A stretch of DNA of 64,000 nt from Desulfovibrio psychrotolerans (GCF_013340305.1 NZ_BLVP01000007.1:186001-250000); one strand, 5' to 3'; shown: positions 8,707 through 17,366, counted from the first letter of the stretch. Notes: generated from the letters alone by a model not told the origin. Program-made: numbers and translations.

Positions 8707-9945
8707 CTACCTCCCTCGCACCGTCTGGATAGCTTTAAGCGCGGCACTTGTGCCGGATTGCGCGGTGCGCATGACATCCAGGGGCTTCGTGGCGCAGCCG
8801 GCTGCGAAAATACCCTTGGCCTCGCCGCCGATAACGAAACCATCTTCATCAAGCTGGACGCCGAACGGATTCTTTTCACCTGCCAGACTGGGCTGCATGC
8901 CGGTGGCAAGCACAACCATATCGTGGCGAACTTTCTTCTTCTCGCCCTTCACGGCGTCTTCCACTTCAACAATCACATCGCCGGTGGCGGCATCGCTCTC
9001 CACGCCGGCAACCTTGCCCTTGACCAGATGAATCATCTCGTCGGCGGTCACCTTGCGCATGAACTTGTCGTAGCGTCCGGGGGTGCGCAGGTCGATGTAG
9101 TAGATGGTGACTTCCGCATCGGGATACTGTTCACGAACATACAGAGCCTGCTTCAGGGAGGCCATGCAGCAGATGTAGGAACAGAAATTCAGGTGATTCT
9201 GGTCACGGGAGCCCGCACACTGCACAAAGGCGATCTTTTTGGGAGCCTTGCCGTCTGTGCGACGGGTGATCTTTCCGTCGGTGGGGCCGTTGGGAGAAGC
9301 CAGACGCTCAAGCTGCATGTTGGAAACGCAGTTCTTGATCTTGCCTGCCCCAAGGTTGGAAAGCCGGGTCACGTCGTAGGGCTTCCATCCCGTGGCAAGC
9401 ACAATGCTGCCCACGTTCAGCACCACGTTCTTTTCCGATTCGTTCAGGTCACAGTGCGCATTGGAGCCTATCTTCAGCTTGTCAGCCTTGGAAAGGTTGT
9501 CCTTTTCCAGCACATAGCGGTTGGGGAATCCGAAAGGGGTGTCCATGTACAGAGGCTTGCGGGTGGAGAGGCCGAAGTTGAAGGCATCGCTCACTTCCCC
9601 TTCAAGGCTTTCTGCAAGTTCGCCAAGGTTGGCGCTGCTGGGAGCGGTGCAGCGGGGGGCGACATTCAGTGTCACCGTAAAATTGCCCGCCTCGCCCGCC
9701 ACGGATTCCACCGTGGCCTGGGTAAAGAATTTCACATTGGGGTTTTTCTTGATGCGCTGGAACTGGATTTCCAGGCCACAGGACGGAGGGCAGAGCTTGG
9801 GAAAATATTTGTTCAGCTGTGCCACCCGGCCGCCAAGAAATGGGCTTTTCTCGACGATGTACACTTCGTAGCCGAGTTCCGCAGCCTCCAGCGCGGCTGT
9901 AATACCGCTGAAGCCGCCGCCGACGACGAGTATGGAGTTCGACAT
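8707..9945 (-). CDS. qmoA: QmoA, HdrA-like flavoprotein subunit
   Basis: The frame reaches back to 9987, but the ATG at 9945 is chosen because it has GGGAGG eight bases upstream and begins MSNSILVVGGGFSGITAA, the FAD-binding dinucleotide fold at the N-terminus as in other QmoA proteins. The product is 412 residues. FVQCAGSRD near residue 247 and LVVLATG-type strands near the C-terminus are typical HdrA motifs. PPSCGLE near residue 51 holds a Cys found in this family. QmoA works with QmoB and QmoC as electron donor complex to APS reductase. A terminator-like hairpin lies between aprA and this gene, so it may have its own promoter. Confidence 0.94.
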   Translation of the reverse strand: MSNSILVVGGGFSGITAALEAAELGYEVYIVEKSPFLGGRVAQLNKYFPKLCPPSCGLEIQFQRIKKNPNVKFFTQATVESVAGEAGNFTVTLNVAPRCTAPSSANLGELAESLEGEVSDAFNFGLSTRKPLYMDTPFGFPNRYVLEKDNLSKADKLKIGSNAHCDLNESEKNVVLNVGSIVLATGWKPYDVTRLSNLGAGKIKNCVSNMQLERLASPNGPTDGKITRRTDGKAPKKIAFVQCAGSRDQNHLNFCSYICCMASLKQALYVREQYPDAEVTIYYIDLRTPGRYDKFMRKVTADEMIHLVKGKVAGVESDAATGDVIVEVEDAVKGEKKKVRHDMVVLATGMQPSLAGEKNPFGVQLDEDGFVIGGEAKGIFAAGCATKPLDVMRTAQSGTSAALKAIQTVRGR

Positions 9946-10057
9946 TCTTGCAATCCTCCCTACGGATGTTTCAGGCCTCTTCATCAAAACGGCCTAAGCC
10001 CAGACAATAAGGCGCATTTACTTACTGCCCCGGCTTAGACCGTCTGGGTCAGGGAAG

Positions 10058-10090
10058 GAAAAGGGCGGTTGCGGTTTCCCGCAACCGCCC
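10058..10090 (-). terminator. Terminator-like hairpin between aprA and qmoA
   Basis: On the minus strand GGGCGGTTGCGG pairs with CCGCAACCGCCC over a short loop, followed by TTTTCC. It starts about 28 bases after the aprA stop. It should end much of the aprBA message and partly uncouple qmoABC. Confidence 0.75.
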
Positions 10091-10117
10091 GGGGGTTCTC
10101 TAGCCTACTTCAGATGA

Positions 10118-12115
10118 TTAGGCAGTGGGAATGATCTGGTAGTAGGGCTTCTTGAAGATGGTGGTTTCACCGGTCTTCACGTCGTACCTGGAGTTCACGA
10201 AGCACTTCCACTTGGCATCGTCCAGACCCATGAAGTCTGCGCGATAGTAGAAGCCGGGGTAACGGGATTCCGTCCGGAAGGAGATGTGCTGCATGTGCAG
10301 GCGCACGGTCCACAGACGGTGGTAGTTTTCCCAGCAACGGAGCAGTTCGTGCAGGTCGCGGGCGGCCAGCTTCAGGGAGTCTTCTTCCAGCATGTCCATC
10401 AGATGGAAGCCGGTGTTCAGAGCTGCTTCGGAAGTGGTGTAGTAGGTACCCACGCCACCGCCGTATTCGTCGGTGCACTTCATGAGACGCATCATGAAGT
10501 TCTTGGGCGAGATGTACTCGGGGTTCACCACGGGGCAGGTGGAAGCGTCCTTGCCAGCCATGTAGTTCTTGTAGGGGCGGTAGATCAGGTCAGCCAGAGC
10601 CTTGGAATCTTCAGCTATGGTGGGCTTGAAGTCCTTGTGGTCTACGCACCAGCGCACCATCTGCTTGCCGCAGATACGGCCTTCAGCATGGGAACCGGAG
10701 GAGAACTTGTGGCCGGAAGCGCCAACGCCGTCTGCGCAGGTCCACAGGCCCATAACGGTGGTCATACGGTTGTACACCTTACCGTTGGCAGCGCGAACCT
10801 TGTAGTCTTCGGGCACCCAGGGCTCGTCGGGGCCGGAGGCCCAGATACCGCAGCAACCGGAGTGGGAACCGAGCAGGTAAGGTTCGGTGGGCATGATTTC
10901 AGAACCGGTTTCTTCGGGCTGAATGTTCATACAAGCCCAAAGGTTGGCCTGCCCCACGCACATGTCGAGGAAGTCTTCCCATGCTTCGGCTTCGAGGTGC
11001 TTCTGCTGAGCAGGAGTCATGGTCTCGAAGGTGGACTGCAGGGCGGTCTTGGTGTCCATGTAGATGGGACCGCGACCTTCGCGCATTTCGCGAAGCATCA
11101 TGTGGTTACGCAGGCAGGTGGGAATAACGTGACCCTTAGCGTAGCCACGATCTTCGTAGGGCTTCAGCATTGCGCGGTTGGTTGCGCAGTAGTCTTCACC
11201 CTTGTAGTTGGTGGCTTTGGCCTTGAAGAGCAGGAACCATGCGCCAACCGGGCCGTAACCGTCCTTGAAGCGGGCGGGCACGAAGCGGTTTTCCATCATG
11301 GTCATTTCTGCGCCGACCTGTGCGCACATGGTGTAGGTGGAACCTGCGTTCCAAACGGGGTACCATGCACGACCCAGGCCTTCACCGGTGGAGCGGGGCT
11401 TGTACACGTTAACGGCGCCGCCGCAAGCCACAACCATGGCGTTGGTGCGGAAGATGTGCACTTCGTTGGCGCGCAGGTTAAAGCCCACGGCACCGGCGAT
11501 GCGGTTTTCTTCCTTGGCGTCGAGCAGCAGCTTCACAACAAAGATGCGCTCCATGATGCGGGATTCGCCCAGAACGTTCTTGGCGGCTTCTGCAACGATA
11601 CACTTGTAGGACTCACCGTTGATCATCATCTGCCAACGGCCGGAACGAACGCATTCGTCGCCGTTACGCAGGGACTTGCCGGCTGCCTTGGCGGCTGCGC
11701 CGTCCAGGTTGTGGCCGTGCTCGTCCTTGATCCAGCAGGGCAGGCCCCACTCTTCGAACAGGTGAACGGAATCGTCAACGTGACGGCCAAGGTCGAAGAT
11801 AAGGTCTTCGCGAACCAGGCCCATCAGGTCGGTACGAACCATGCGGACGTAATCGTCGGCATTGTTCTTGCCAAGGTAGGTGTTGATGGCGGAAAGGCCC
11901 TGTGCAACGGCACCGGAACGCTCAAGAGCGGCCTTGTCCACAAGCAGGATCTTCAGGTCGGGAGCAAACTTGTCTGCCCAGCGCACAGCTTCGAAAGCTG
12001 CGCCGCAGTTACCCATACCACCACCAACCATCAGGATGTCAACGTCGTGTTCCTTGATCACCGGTTCGGCAATCGCAACACCACGGGGCTGTTCCTTAAC
12101 GGGAATCATCGGCAT
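10118..12115 (-). CDS. aprA: Adenylylsulfate (APS) reductase alpha subunit
   Basis: The 665-residue flavoprotein reduces APS to sulfite and AMP in the cytoplasm during sulfate respiration. The FAD-binding fold is visible at LMVGGGMGNCGAAFEA near residue 30. GAVAQGLSAINTYLG follows, the flavin-covering segment of the fumarate reductase-like family. The active-site regions RNHMMLREMREGRGPIYMD and SGCCGIWASGPDEPW are intact. SGHKFSSGSHAEGRI closes the FAD site. Length matches AprA of Desulfovibrio. Codon use is strongly biased, as expected for a very abundant enzyme. AGGAGA lies upstream of the ATG, and the gene follows aprB after 49 bases. Confidence 0.98.
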   Translation of the reverse strand: MPMIPVKEQPRGVAIAEPVIKEHDVDILMVGGGMGNCGAAFEAVRWADKFAPDLKILLVDKAALERSGAVAQGLSAINTYLGKNNADDYVRMVRTDLMGLVREDLIFDLGRHVDDSVHLFEEWGLPCWIKDEHGHNLDGAAAKAAGKSLRNGDECVRSGRWQMMINGESYKCIVAEAAKNVLGESRIMERIFVVKLLLDAKEENRIAGAVGFNLRANEVHIFRTNAMVVACGGAVNVYKPRSTGEGLGRAWYPVWNAGSTYTMCAQVGAEMTMMENRFVPARFKDGYGPVGAWFLLFKAKATNYKGEDYCATNRAMLKPYEDRGYAKGHVIPTCLRNHMMLREMREGRGPIYMDTKTALQSTFETMTPAQQKHLEAEAWEDFLDMCVGQANLWACMNIQPEETGSEIMPTEPYLLGSHSGCCGIWASGPDEPWVPEDYKVRAANGKVYNRMTTVMGLWTCADGVGASGHKFSSGSHAEGRICGKQMVRWCVDHKDFKPTIAEDSKALADLIYRPYKNYMAGKDASTCPVVNPEYISPKNFMMRLMKCTDEYGGGVGTYYTTSEAALNTGFHLMDMLEEDSLKLAARDLHELLRCWENYHRLWTVRLHMQHISFRTESRYPGFYYRADFMGLDDAKWKCFVNSRYDVKTGETTIFKKPYYQIIPTA

Positions 12116-12164
12116 GATAATATCTCCTGTAGGAAATTTTTTCGTTTGTTACGCTACGCTGCGA

Positions 12165-12653
12165 TTAAACAGCGGAAGCCTTCTTGACCATGGTGATGTC
12201 GGCTTCAGCGACTTCAAACTTCTGGCACAGGGCTTCGATGGGCTTTACAAGTTCCTTTTCGGTGAACAGCAGTTCGTCGTCCAGGTTGGTCGGCTCCGGC
12301 TTGCCTTCGAAGGGCTTGAGGGAACCTTCGGGGGTGGTGCGGATGGGGAACTTGAAGCGCTTGACGTTGCCGTTACGGAACTTGACGGTCCACATGATGG
12401 AATCAGCGGAGCGCATGGGAATACAAGTGCCGCCCATGGGAGCGAAGTCAGCGTAGGGGCGAGCGGTGATTGCGCCCTGAGGACAAATCTTCACGCAGGA
12501 GTAGCATTCCCAGCATGCTTCGGGCTCCTGGTTGAATGCACGCATGGCTTCGGGGTCCAGGATCATGAGGTCATTGGGGCAGATGTACATGCAGGCGGTC
12601 TTTTCGCCACCCTTGCAGCCATCGCACTTAGACGGGTCTACATAAGTCGGCAT
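12165..12653 (-). CDS. aprB: APS reductase beta subunit (ferredoxin-like)
   Basis: The 162-residue subunit carries two [4Fe-4S] clusters that feed electrons to the FAD of AprA. Motifs are CDGCKGGEKTACMYICP near residue 10 and CWECYSCVKICP near residue 47. The C-terminal tail from residue ~100 wraps around AprA in known structures. It is the first gene of the apr/qmo locus, with GGAGGA before the ATG at 12653. A leader of about 170 bases with a large hairpin precedes it. Confidence 0.97.
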   Translation of the reverse strand: MPTYVDPSKCDGCKGGEKTACMYICPNDLMILDPEAMRAFNQEPEACWECYSCVKICPQGAITARPYADFAPMGGTCIPMRSADSIMWTVKFRNGNVKRFKFPIRTTPEGSLKPFEGKPEPTNLDDELLFTEKELVKPIEALCQKFEVAEADITMVKKASAV

Positions 12654-12727
12654 ACCTTAATCCTCCAACACAACGAAATTAAAGGTTTTACCTAAAAGCC
12701 TTTTTCCCATTTCAGGGTCCATCTTTC

Positions 12728-12785
12728 CGATGGAGACTAAAAAGCAGGTACGAACTGTGTCCCCCTGCCTTTTGGGGCTCCATCG
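12728..12785 (-). promoter_or_regulatory. Stem-loop in the aprB leader
   Basis: CGATGGAG at 12728-12735 and CTCCATCG at 12778-12785 are perfect inverted repeats. Nested inside are AAAAGCAGG and CCTGCCTTTT, which pair with one bulge. The structure falls in the predicted 5' leader of the aprBA message, about 75 bases before the start codon. It could be an mRNA stabiliser or a regulatory element; no known riboswitch was recognised. Confidence 0.55.
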
Positions 12786-12822
12786 AAAACTCAAACCGCT
12801 ACGGGCGACTACTCCGCAGCAT

Positions 12823-12840
12823 TTGTGAGAGATTTAACAA
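12823..12840 (-). promoter_or_regulatory. Rex-like operator over the aprB -10 region
   Basis: The 18-mer TTGTGAGAGATTTAACAA consists of inverted half-sites TTGTGA and TAACAA around six bases. It resembles the NADH-sensing repressor Rex consensus TTGTGA-N6-TCACAA / TTGTTAA-N4-TTAACAA. It overlaps the proposed -10 element, as expected for a repressor. Rex control of sulfate-reduction genes is known in Desulfovibrio. A second, weaker palindrome TTGTG-N9-CACAA at 12866-12884 lies just upstream of the -35, but its spacing is one base too long. Confidence 0.5.
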
Positions 12841-12860
12841 AGCAGGCGGCATCTGGTCAA
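12832..12860 (-). promoter_or_regulatory. Candidate sigma70-type promoter of aprBA
   Basis: On the minus strand TTGACC (12860-12855) and TTAAAT (12837-12832) are separated by 17 bases. The predicted leader is about 170 bases. The location and spacing suit a strong housekeeping promoter. Confidence 0.55.
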
Positions 12861-13239
12861 GAGGCTTGTGCGTTTTTTTCACAAACACCTCCAGCACCCA
12901 ATCAACCACATGGAATAATACAACTTTGCCCATCTCCGAAGACCCAAAACCCTACGGCTGATGCCGGATGGTCCATAGGCATTTACATGGATTGAGCAAA
13001 GGTTGCAAGCAACTCTGGCATCCAAATGCATATTTTCACGAAATGGAAGCACATCTGACATATCTAGACTTTTTCACGACGCCCCTTCCTTTTTTGCCAT
13101 CTGTCTTTCGGAACACCCTGAGCGCTCAATCAAACTTGCCTTTTCTTTCCCCCACATACGTAACCAGAACACCTTTCAGGCGCCTGCCACCGTGCCCGCC
13201 CACGCAAGCACTTCCCCGAAAAACCTCGCCGCCCGGCCA

Positions 13240-13257
13240 TTGTGATTTTTGTCACAT
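13240..13257. promoter_or_regulatory. CRP/HcpR-type palindromic operator
   Basis: TTGTGATTTTTGTCACAT contains a perfect TGTGA-N6-TCACA palindrome, the consensus of CRP-family regulators and close to the HcpR motif of sulfate reducers. It lies about 175 bases upstream of the EPSPS-like gene and 590 bases from aprB. Regulator identity is inferred from the motif only. The rest of 12885-13431 shows no convincing gene. Confidence 0.5.
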
Positions 13258-13431
13258 ACCCTATCCCTTGCCACTCCTGCGCCGCGGACAGATATCATAT
13301 ATACTTGCACGCCCCCTGTTACACGGTCATGCTCGCACCATGGCAACCCCGTGGCACCGATTATTCTTCTTGCGGGTCAAACGGTTTCACGCTACGGGAA
13401 CGCCACACAAACCAATGCAAGGCACCACGTG

Positions 13432-15036
13432 ATGATAAAAAAGAATATTACGCTCGTCGAAGAGATCAGCGAACTCGATGTGGAACTGATGAAGCTTCTG
13501 GCCCGTCGTTCCAAGCTCCTGCAAAAGACCCGCCGCCCCAAAAAGGAAGGCTCCGGCACCTCCGGCATCGCCAGCGAAAAGCAGCTGCGCCTGCTTTGGG
13601 AAGCCAATGCCACCAAGTTCAGCAAGGACCCGCGCCTTGCCCGCCAGCTTTTCACCCTGATTCAGGATATAGATTTCACCACCAAGGCCGCGTCGGATGA
13701 GCAGACGGAATTCGTTCTCTCCCCAAACCGCAAACCCGTACAGGTAGACCTGCCCGGACCGGCATCGTTGCGCGCGTCCCGGCTCTGGATGACCCTTGCC
13801 GCCTCCTCCGGCACCTCCTGCAGGCTGCGCAGCGTCCCTACCGCCGACCCGGTCCATGAACTGGTTAAGGCACTCAATCAGGCGGGTGCTTCCCTGCATC
13901 GGCAGGATGACGACATAGTTTCGCGCGATGCCAGCGTTCTGGAATTCGCGGACAAAGTTATTTTTGCCGGGGACGATGCTCTCAACTTCTACCTGCTTGC
14001 CCTCATGGCTGCGGGCCGCCACGGCACCCTTAAATTTACGGGCGGCTCCGTCCTCAAGGATGCAGACCTCACGGCCTTCCGCCATTTCCTGCCGCAGATA
14101 GGAGCACGCATGGCCCACGTGGTGCCCCGCTCCAACGGGCTGCCCGTCCGGCTGGAATGCTCCGGCGTTATCCCTGATGCCATCGCCCTTCCGGCCGACC
14201 TTCCGGCAGAGGCTGTGTGTGCCTGCCTCGTGGCTGCCACAACGTGGGACCTGCGGGTCACCCTGAACCTGATCAACAATCCCCACGGCGAATCCTGCCT
14301 GCTCGAAGTGCGCAAAATGCTCGAACAGTGCGGCATACAGGCAGAAGGTACCGCCAGTGCCTTCACCATTTATCCCGGCCCCGCCGCCCTGCCCGCAGAA
14401 CCCGGCCTCACACTGGACCCGAGCATCAGCGTCAACCTGCTTGCCCTGCCGGTGTTCGCTGCCGGAACGGTACGCCTGAGCGGTGTCTGGCCTTCCGGCA
14501 CCGCAGAAGGTGACGACGCCCTCAACCTGCTCCGCTCCGCAGGCCTGCGCGTCGAGGTAACCGCCACTTCGGTCACTTCTTCGCACACCCCCGAAGTGGC
14601 ACGTGCCATCGGGCTTGAAACAGGCAGCCTGCCTGCCCGCTATCTGCCGCTGTCCATAGCCATGGCCTGCGCGCGGGCAAAGGCCACCGGCACCCCCGTG
14701 CCCCTTCCCCCGCTCCCGGCAGACATGGATACCGTACTGGTGGACGGTTTCGTGGCACAGGCGAACATGCTGCTGGACGAGGGCAAGGTGTTTCCCTCAG
14801 CCGATGTTCCAGCTGCCGCAGTCTGGTCCAGTCCCGATGCCTTCTGGACTATGGCTGTTGCCATGCTGGCCTTTCTGCGCCGTTCCATCAAGCTTTCCAA
14901 CCCCGGCAGTGTAACAGACCTGATGCCGTCCTTCTGGACGCTCTACAATGGTCTGCCGACTCCCGACATGTCCCGCAAACCACGGCAGGAGATCACAGAT
15001 GAGCAGCCCAAACGCCGCAGAATTATTGCCGGATAA
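13432..15036 (+). CDS. EPSP synthase-like protein with chorismate mutase-like N-terminus, catalytic residues missing
   Basis: The 534-residue product starts at the ATG at 13432, where the AroQ-like helix ITLVEEISELDVELMKLLAR begins; an AAGG lies about ten bases upstream. The longer frame to 13249 lacks family resemblance. Residues ~90-530 follow the two-domain EPSP synthase layout: PGPASLRASRLW aligns with PGSKSxSxR, a region around AGDDALNFYLLALMAAG aligns with GNAGTxxR, and SPDAFWTMAVAMLAFL aligns with DHRxAMAxAL. In each motif the key residues (Lys, Arg, Asn/Thr, His-Arg) are replaced, so catalysis of the shikimate step looks impossible. It may be a regulatory or structural relative. It is divergent from aprB and overlaps the next small gene. 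Confidence 0.65.
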   Translation: MIKKNITLVEEISELDVELMKLLARRSKLLQKTRRPKKEGSGTSGIASEKQLRLLWEANATKFSKDPRLARQLFTLIQDIDFTTKAASDEQTEFVLSPNRKPVQVDLPGPASLRASRLWMTLAASSGTSCRLRSVPTADPVHELVKALNQAGASLHRQDDDIVSRDASVLEFADKVIFAGDDALNFYLLALMAAGRHGTLKFTGGSVLKDADLTAFRHFLPQIGARMAHVVPRSNGLPVRLECSGVIPDAIALPADLPAEAVCACLVAATTWDLRVTLNLINNPHGESCLLEVRKMLEQCGIQAEGTASAFTIYPGPAALPAEPGLTLDPSISVNLLALPVFAAGTVRLSGVWPSGTAEGDDALNLLRSAGLRVEVTATSVTSSHTPEVARAIGLETGSLPARYLPLSIAMACARAKATGTPVPLPPLPADMDTVLVDGFVAQANMLLDEGKVFPSADVPAAAVWSSPDAFWTMAVAMLAFLRRSIKLSNPGSVTDLMPSFWTLYNGLPTPDMSRKPRQEITDEQPKRRRIIAG

Positions 15037-15256
15037 CATTCCCGCGCTGCAGGAGTTTATCACCTCCTTCGACCGGCAGTTGCAGGAGCTTGATGCCGAA
15101 CTGAAGCGCCTATTCGCTATGGAAGACCCGGCAAAAGGCATTTTCTTCTCACAGGAGATCCACCTGAACCGGCAGCAGAAGAACCAACTGCAGGTCCACA
15201 GGCAGTTTGCGCAAGTGCGCTTAAACCGCCTGCGGCTGGAAGCCTCTCCGTTCTAA
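14999..15256 (+). CDS. Small helical protein of unknown function
   Basis: This 85-residue product starts at the ATG at 14999 with AGGAG nine bases upstream, inside the end of the EPSPS-like gene (38-bp overlap), so the two are probably co-translated. The sequence is almost all helix: DNIPALQEFITSFDRQLQEL, then LKRLFAMEDP, then a Gln/Arg-rich helix (QQKNQLQVHRQFAQVRLNRL). Heptad-like Leu/Phe spacing suggests a helical hairpin. I do not recognise the family. A terminator follows 20 bases later. Confidence 0.6.
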   Translation: MSSPNAAELLPDNIPALQEFITSFDRQLQELDAELKRLFAMEDPAKGIFFSQEIHLNRQQKNQLQVHRQFAQVRLNRLRLEASPF

Positions 15257-15276
15257 CCCGCCATGCACCACGTAAA

Positions 15277-15308
15277 AAAGCCTTCGGCTCCCTGCCGAAG
15301 GCTTTTCA
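15277..15308 (+). terminator. Intrinsic terminator after the small helical gene
   Basis: AAAGCCTTCGGC pairs with GCCGAAGGCTTTT over CTCCCT. A-rich and T-rich flanks on both sides could let it work on both strands. Confidence 0.8.
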
Positions 15309-15677
15309 CGTTGCGCCCGCCACGCGCATCTCTGCGCGCATTATTTCAGCCAGAGCACAAAAATATACCACCTGAAGCCCTTCCTTTTCAGCACCGCTTT
15401 TCTCCGCGTGTCATTTTTGTGACATTTTGACATATCCAGCGAAGCGAGTGCTCACAAGGAGATGTTTCTCAACCTTATGTCATGAAACAACAGTCTGAAA
15501 TAAAACAGTAAAATTGACTTTTACGACGAAATTGTCGCCATAAAAGGATGCGTAAAAAAAATTTGACTCCCCCCCCTTGCGACACATTGCCTTTGGCAGT
15601 ATAGCTCGTCTTCAGGAAGGTTAACGGTCACCCGCGTCAGGACCGCACACACAGTAAAAGAAGGAAGGATTACAATT
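15309..15677 (+). promoter_or_regulatory. Long AT-rich leader and promoter region of the porin gene
   Basis: These 370 bases are distinctly AT-richer than their surroundings. TGTCA at 15409-15413 and TGACA at 15420-15424 form a perfect inverted repeat with a 6-base spacer, a possible CRP-family site. A candidate promoter is TTGCGA at 15577-15582 and TATAGC at 15600-15605 with 17-base spacing, about 70 bases before the start codon. AAGGAAGGA precedes the ATG. No gene is seen in the region. Confidence 0.45.
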
Positions 15678-17288
15678 ATGAATCGCATCATTACTCTGAT
15701 GCTCGCCCTCTGTCTGGTTTTCGGTGCTGTCGCCAACAGCTCCGCTGCCGACATCAAGGCCAAGGGCTCGTTCGCCATGGAATATGGCTGGATGGACAAC
15801 ACCAACTTCGAGAAGGGCTCCTCCACCGGTGGTGACGGCACTTCCGAAGACGACTTTGTCGCCCAGCAGCGTTTCCGCACCCAGATCGACATCGTTGCCA
15901 GCGAAAACCTGTCCGGTGTCGTGTTCTTTGAAATCGACAACGTATGGGGCCGCAACGACGCTGGCGATACCAAGGTCAAGGGCGGCGCCCTCGGTGCCGA
16001 CGGTATCAACATCGAAACCAAGCGCGCCTTCATCGACTGGACCGTGCCGAACACCGACCTGGCGTTCCGCATGGGTATCCAGGGCGTAGCCCTGCCCGGC
16101 GCAGTTGCCGGTTCCCCCATCCTGAACGACGACGTGGCTGCCATCCTCGCCACCTACAAGTTCAACGACATGTTCACCCTGAACGCCTTCTGGGCACGTC
16201 CCTATGATGCCCGTCAGAGTGACACTCTGTCCGGCGTTGGCCGTAACCACAACGACGAAATCGACCTGTTCGGTCTCATCGCTGGCGTCAAGCTGGACGG
16301 TATGAAGATCAACCCCTGGGCCATGTACGGCGCAGTGGGCGGCGGTGCTCAGGCCGTTGGTGGCTTGCAGTCCCTGTTCGCAGCCAACGTGCCCAGCGGG
16401 GTCATCTCTGGCAACGCTACCAACAACTGGGGTCCGGCTACCCACACTGCCCTCCCCGCCTTCATTTACAATTCCTACAACGGCACTGAGAACATCGACA
16501 ACCATCGCGCATGGTGGCTCGGCCTCGGCTATGAACTGAACATGTTTGATCCCATCGTGTTCAAGTTCGACGCCGTATACGGCAAGGTTGACGGCGGCGA
16601 TCTGAACTACCGCCTGACCGGTGTCAACGGCACTGATCCCGCGAACGCTTTCGCGAACGGTACCGTCTTCCACACCGACAGCGACATCCTTGACCGCGAA
16701 GGCTGGGCCCTTGCTGCCAAGCTGAGCTACAAGATGGACATGCTCACCCCCGGCGTGATCGGCTGGTACGGTTCCGGTGAAGACGACGACATCACCAACG
16801 GTTCCGAGCGCCTGCCCTTCATCAAGGGTGCCTTTGCTCCCACCTCCTTCGGCTACTACGGCTACAGCGGCGGCTTCACCGTGGGTACCGGCGAAATGAT
16901 GGGCGCAACCATGGACGGCAAGTGGGGCGCAGGCCTCCTGCTGGAAGACATCAAGGTCATCGAAGACCTGACCTCCCAGGTCCGCGTCGTGTACATGGAA
17001 GGTACCAACGATCACGACGTGCTGGACAGCCTGGTCAAGTACACCTCTACCTCCAAGGCCACCTTCCTGCGCAACAACGTTGGCAAGTTCATGACAGACA
17101 AGGACCATGCTTGGGAAGTGAACTTCGACCACAAGTACATGATCTATGAAAACCTGGCCATGATCGTCGAACTGGGCTACATCAACCTGGACCTCGACGA
17201 CTCCACCTGGGGCCTGAACGGCGCCAATGCCGTCAAGTACGACGAAGATGCTTGGAAGGCCAACGTGATCTTCCAGTACACCTTCTAA
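15678..17288 (+). CDS. Outer-membrane trimeric porin of Desulfovibrio type
   Basis: The 536-residue precursor has a Sec signal peptide (residues 1-23, cleavage after NSSA, mature start ADIKAKGSFAMEYGW). The mature chain alternates polar and hydrophobic residues, has many Gly/Asp/Asn turns, and ends in Phe (VIFQYTF), the usual C-terminal signal for outer-membrane beta-barrels. It matches the large homotrimeric porins abundant in Desulfovibrio outer membranes. Extremely uniform codon use points to high expression. The order porin, hisD, purC, fabI is, from memory, shared with D. vulgaris. The transported solute cannot be inferred; a general diffusion role is likely. Confidence 0.9.
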   Translation: MNRIITLMLALCLVFGAVANSSAADIKAKGSFAMEYGWMDNTNFEKGSSTGGDGTSEDDFVAQQRFRTQIDIVASENLSGVVFFEIDNVWGRNDAGDTKVKGGALGADGINIETKRAFIDWTVPNTDLAFRMGIQGVALPGAVAGSPILNDDVAAILATYKFNDMFTLNAFWARPYDARQSDTLSGVGRNHNDEIDLFGLIAGVKLDGMKINPWAMYGAVGGGAQAVGGLQSLFAANVPSGVISGNATNNWGPATHTALPAFIYNSYNGTENIDNHRAWWLGLGYELNMFDPIVFKFDAVYGKVDGGDLNYRLTGVNGTDPANAFANGTVFHTDSDILDREGWALAAKLSYKMDMLTPGVIGWYGSGEDDDITNGSERLPFIKGAFAPTSFGYYGYSGGFTVGTGEMMGATMDGKWGAGLLLEDIKVIEDLTSQVRVVYMEGTNDHDVLDSLVKYTSTSKATFLRNNVGKFMTDKDHAWEVNFDHKYMIYENLAMIVELGYINLDLDDSTWGLNGANAVKYDEDAWKANVIFQYTF

Positions 17289-17333
17289 GGCGTACTGCGC
17301 ATAAGCACACTGCGGCAAACCTGACGCTTTGAC

Positions 17334-17366
17334 AGCCGGGGGCTCAGGCCCCCGGCTTTATATTTT
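17334..17366 (+). terminator. Intrinsic terminator of the porin gene
   Basis: AGCCGGGGGC pairs with GCCCCCGGCT over a 4-base loop, followed by TTATATTTT. The hairpin lies about 45 bases after the stop. Confidence 0.9.

Noticed and set aside
6436-10038. A 1200-residue open frame on the plus strand opposite qmoC, qmoB and qmoA
   Set aside because: It is the mirror of strongly biased codons on the minus strand. The minus-strand genes have clear families and ribosome binding sites.
10286-12187. A 633-residue plus-strand frame opposite aprA
   Set aside because: Low-complexity Gly/His/Val composition and full overlap with aprA; a codon-bias shadow.
12866-12884. TTGTG-N9-CACAA as a full Rex site
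   Set aside because: The spacer is one base longer than in the Rex consensus; mentioned only as a weak accessory site.
12968-13432. Short plus-strand frames in the apr control region
   Set aside because: No ribosome binding sites, composition unlike real genes, and overlap with predicted regulatory sites.
15621-17318. A 565-residue minus-strand frame opposite the porin gene
   Set aside because: The plus-strand protein has a signal peptide and a beta-barrel pattern; the reverse frame has neither.
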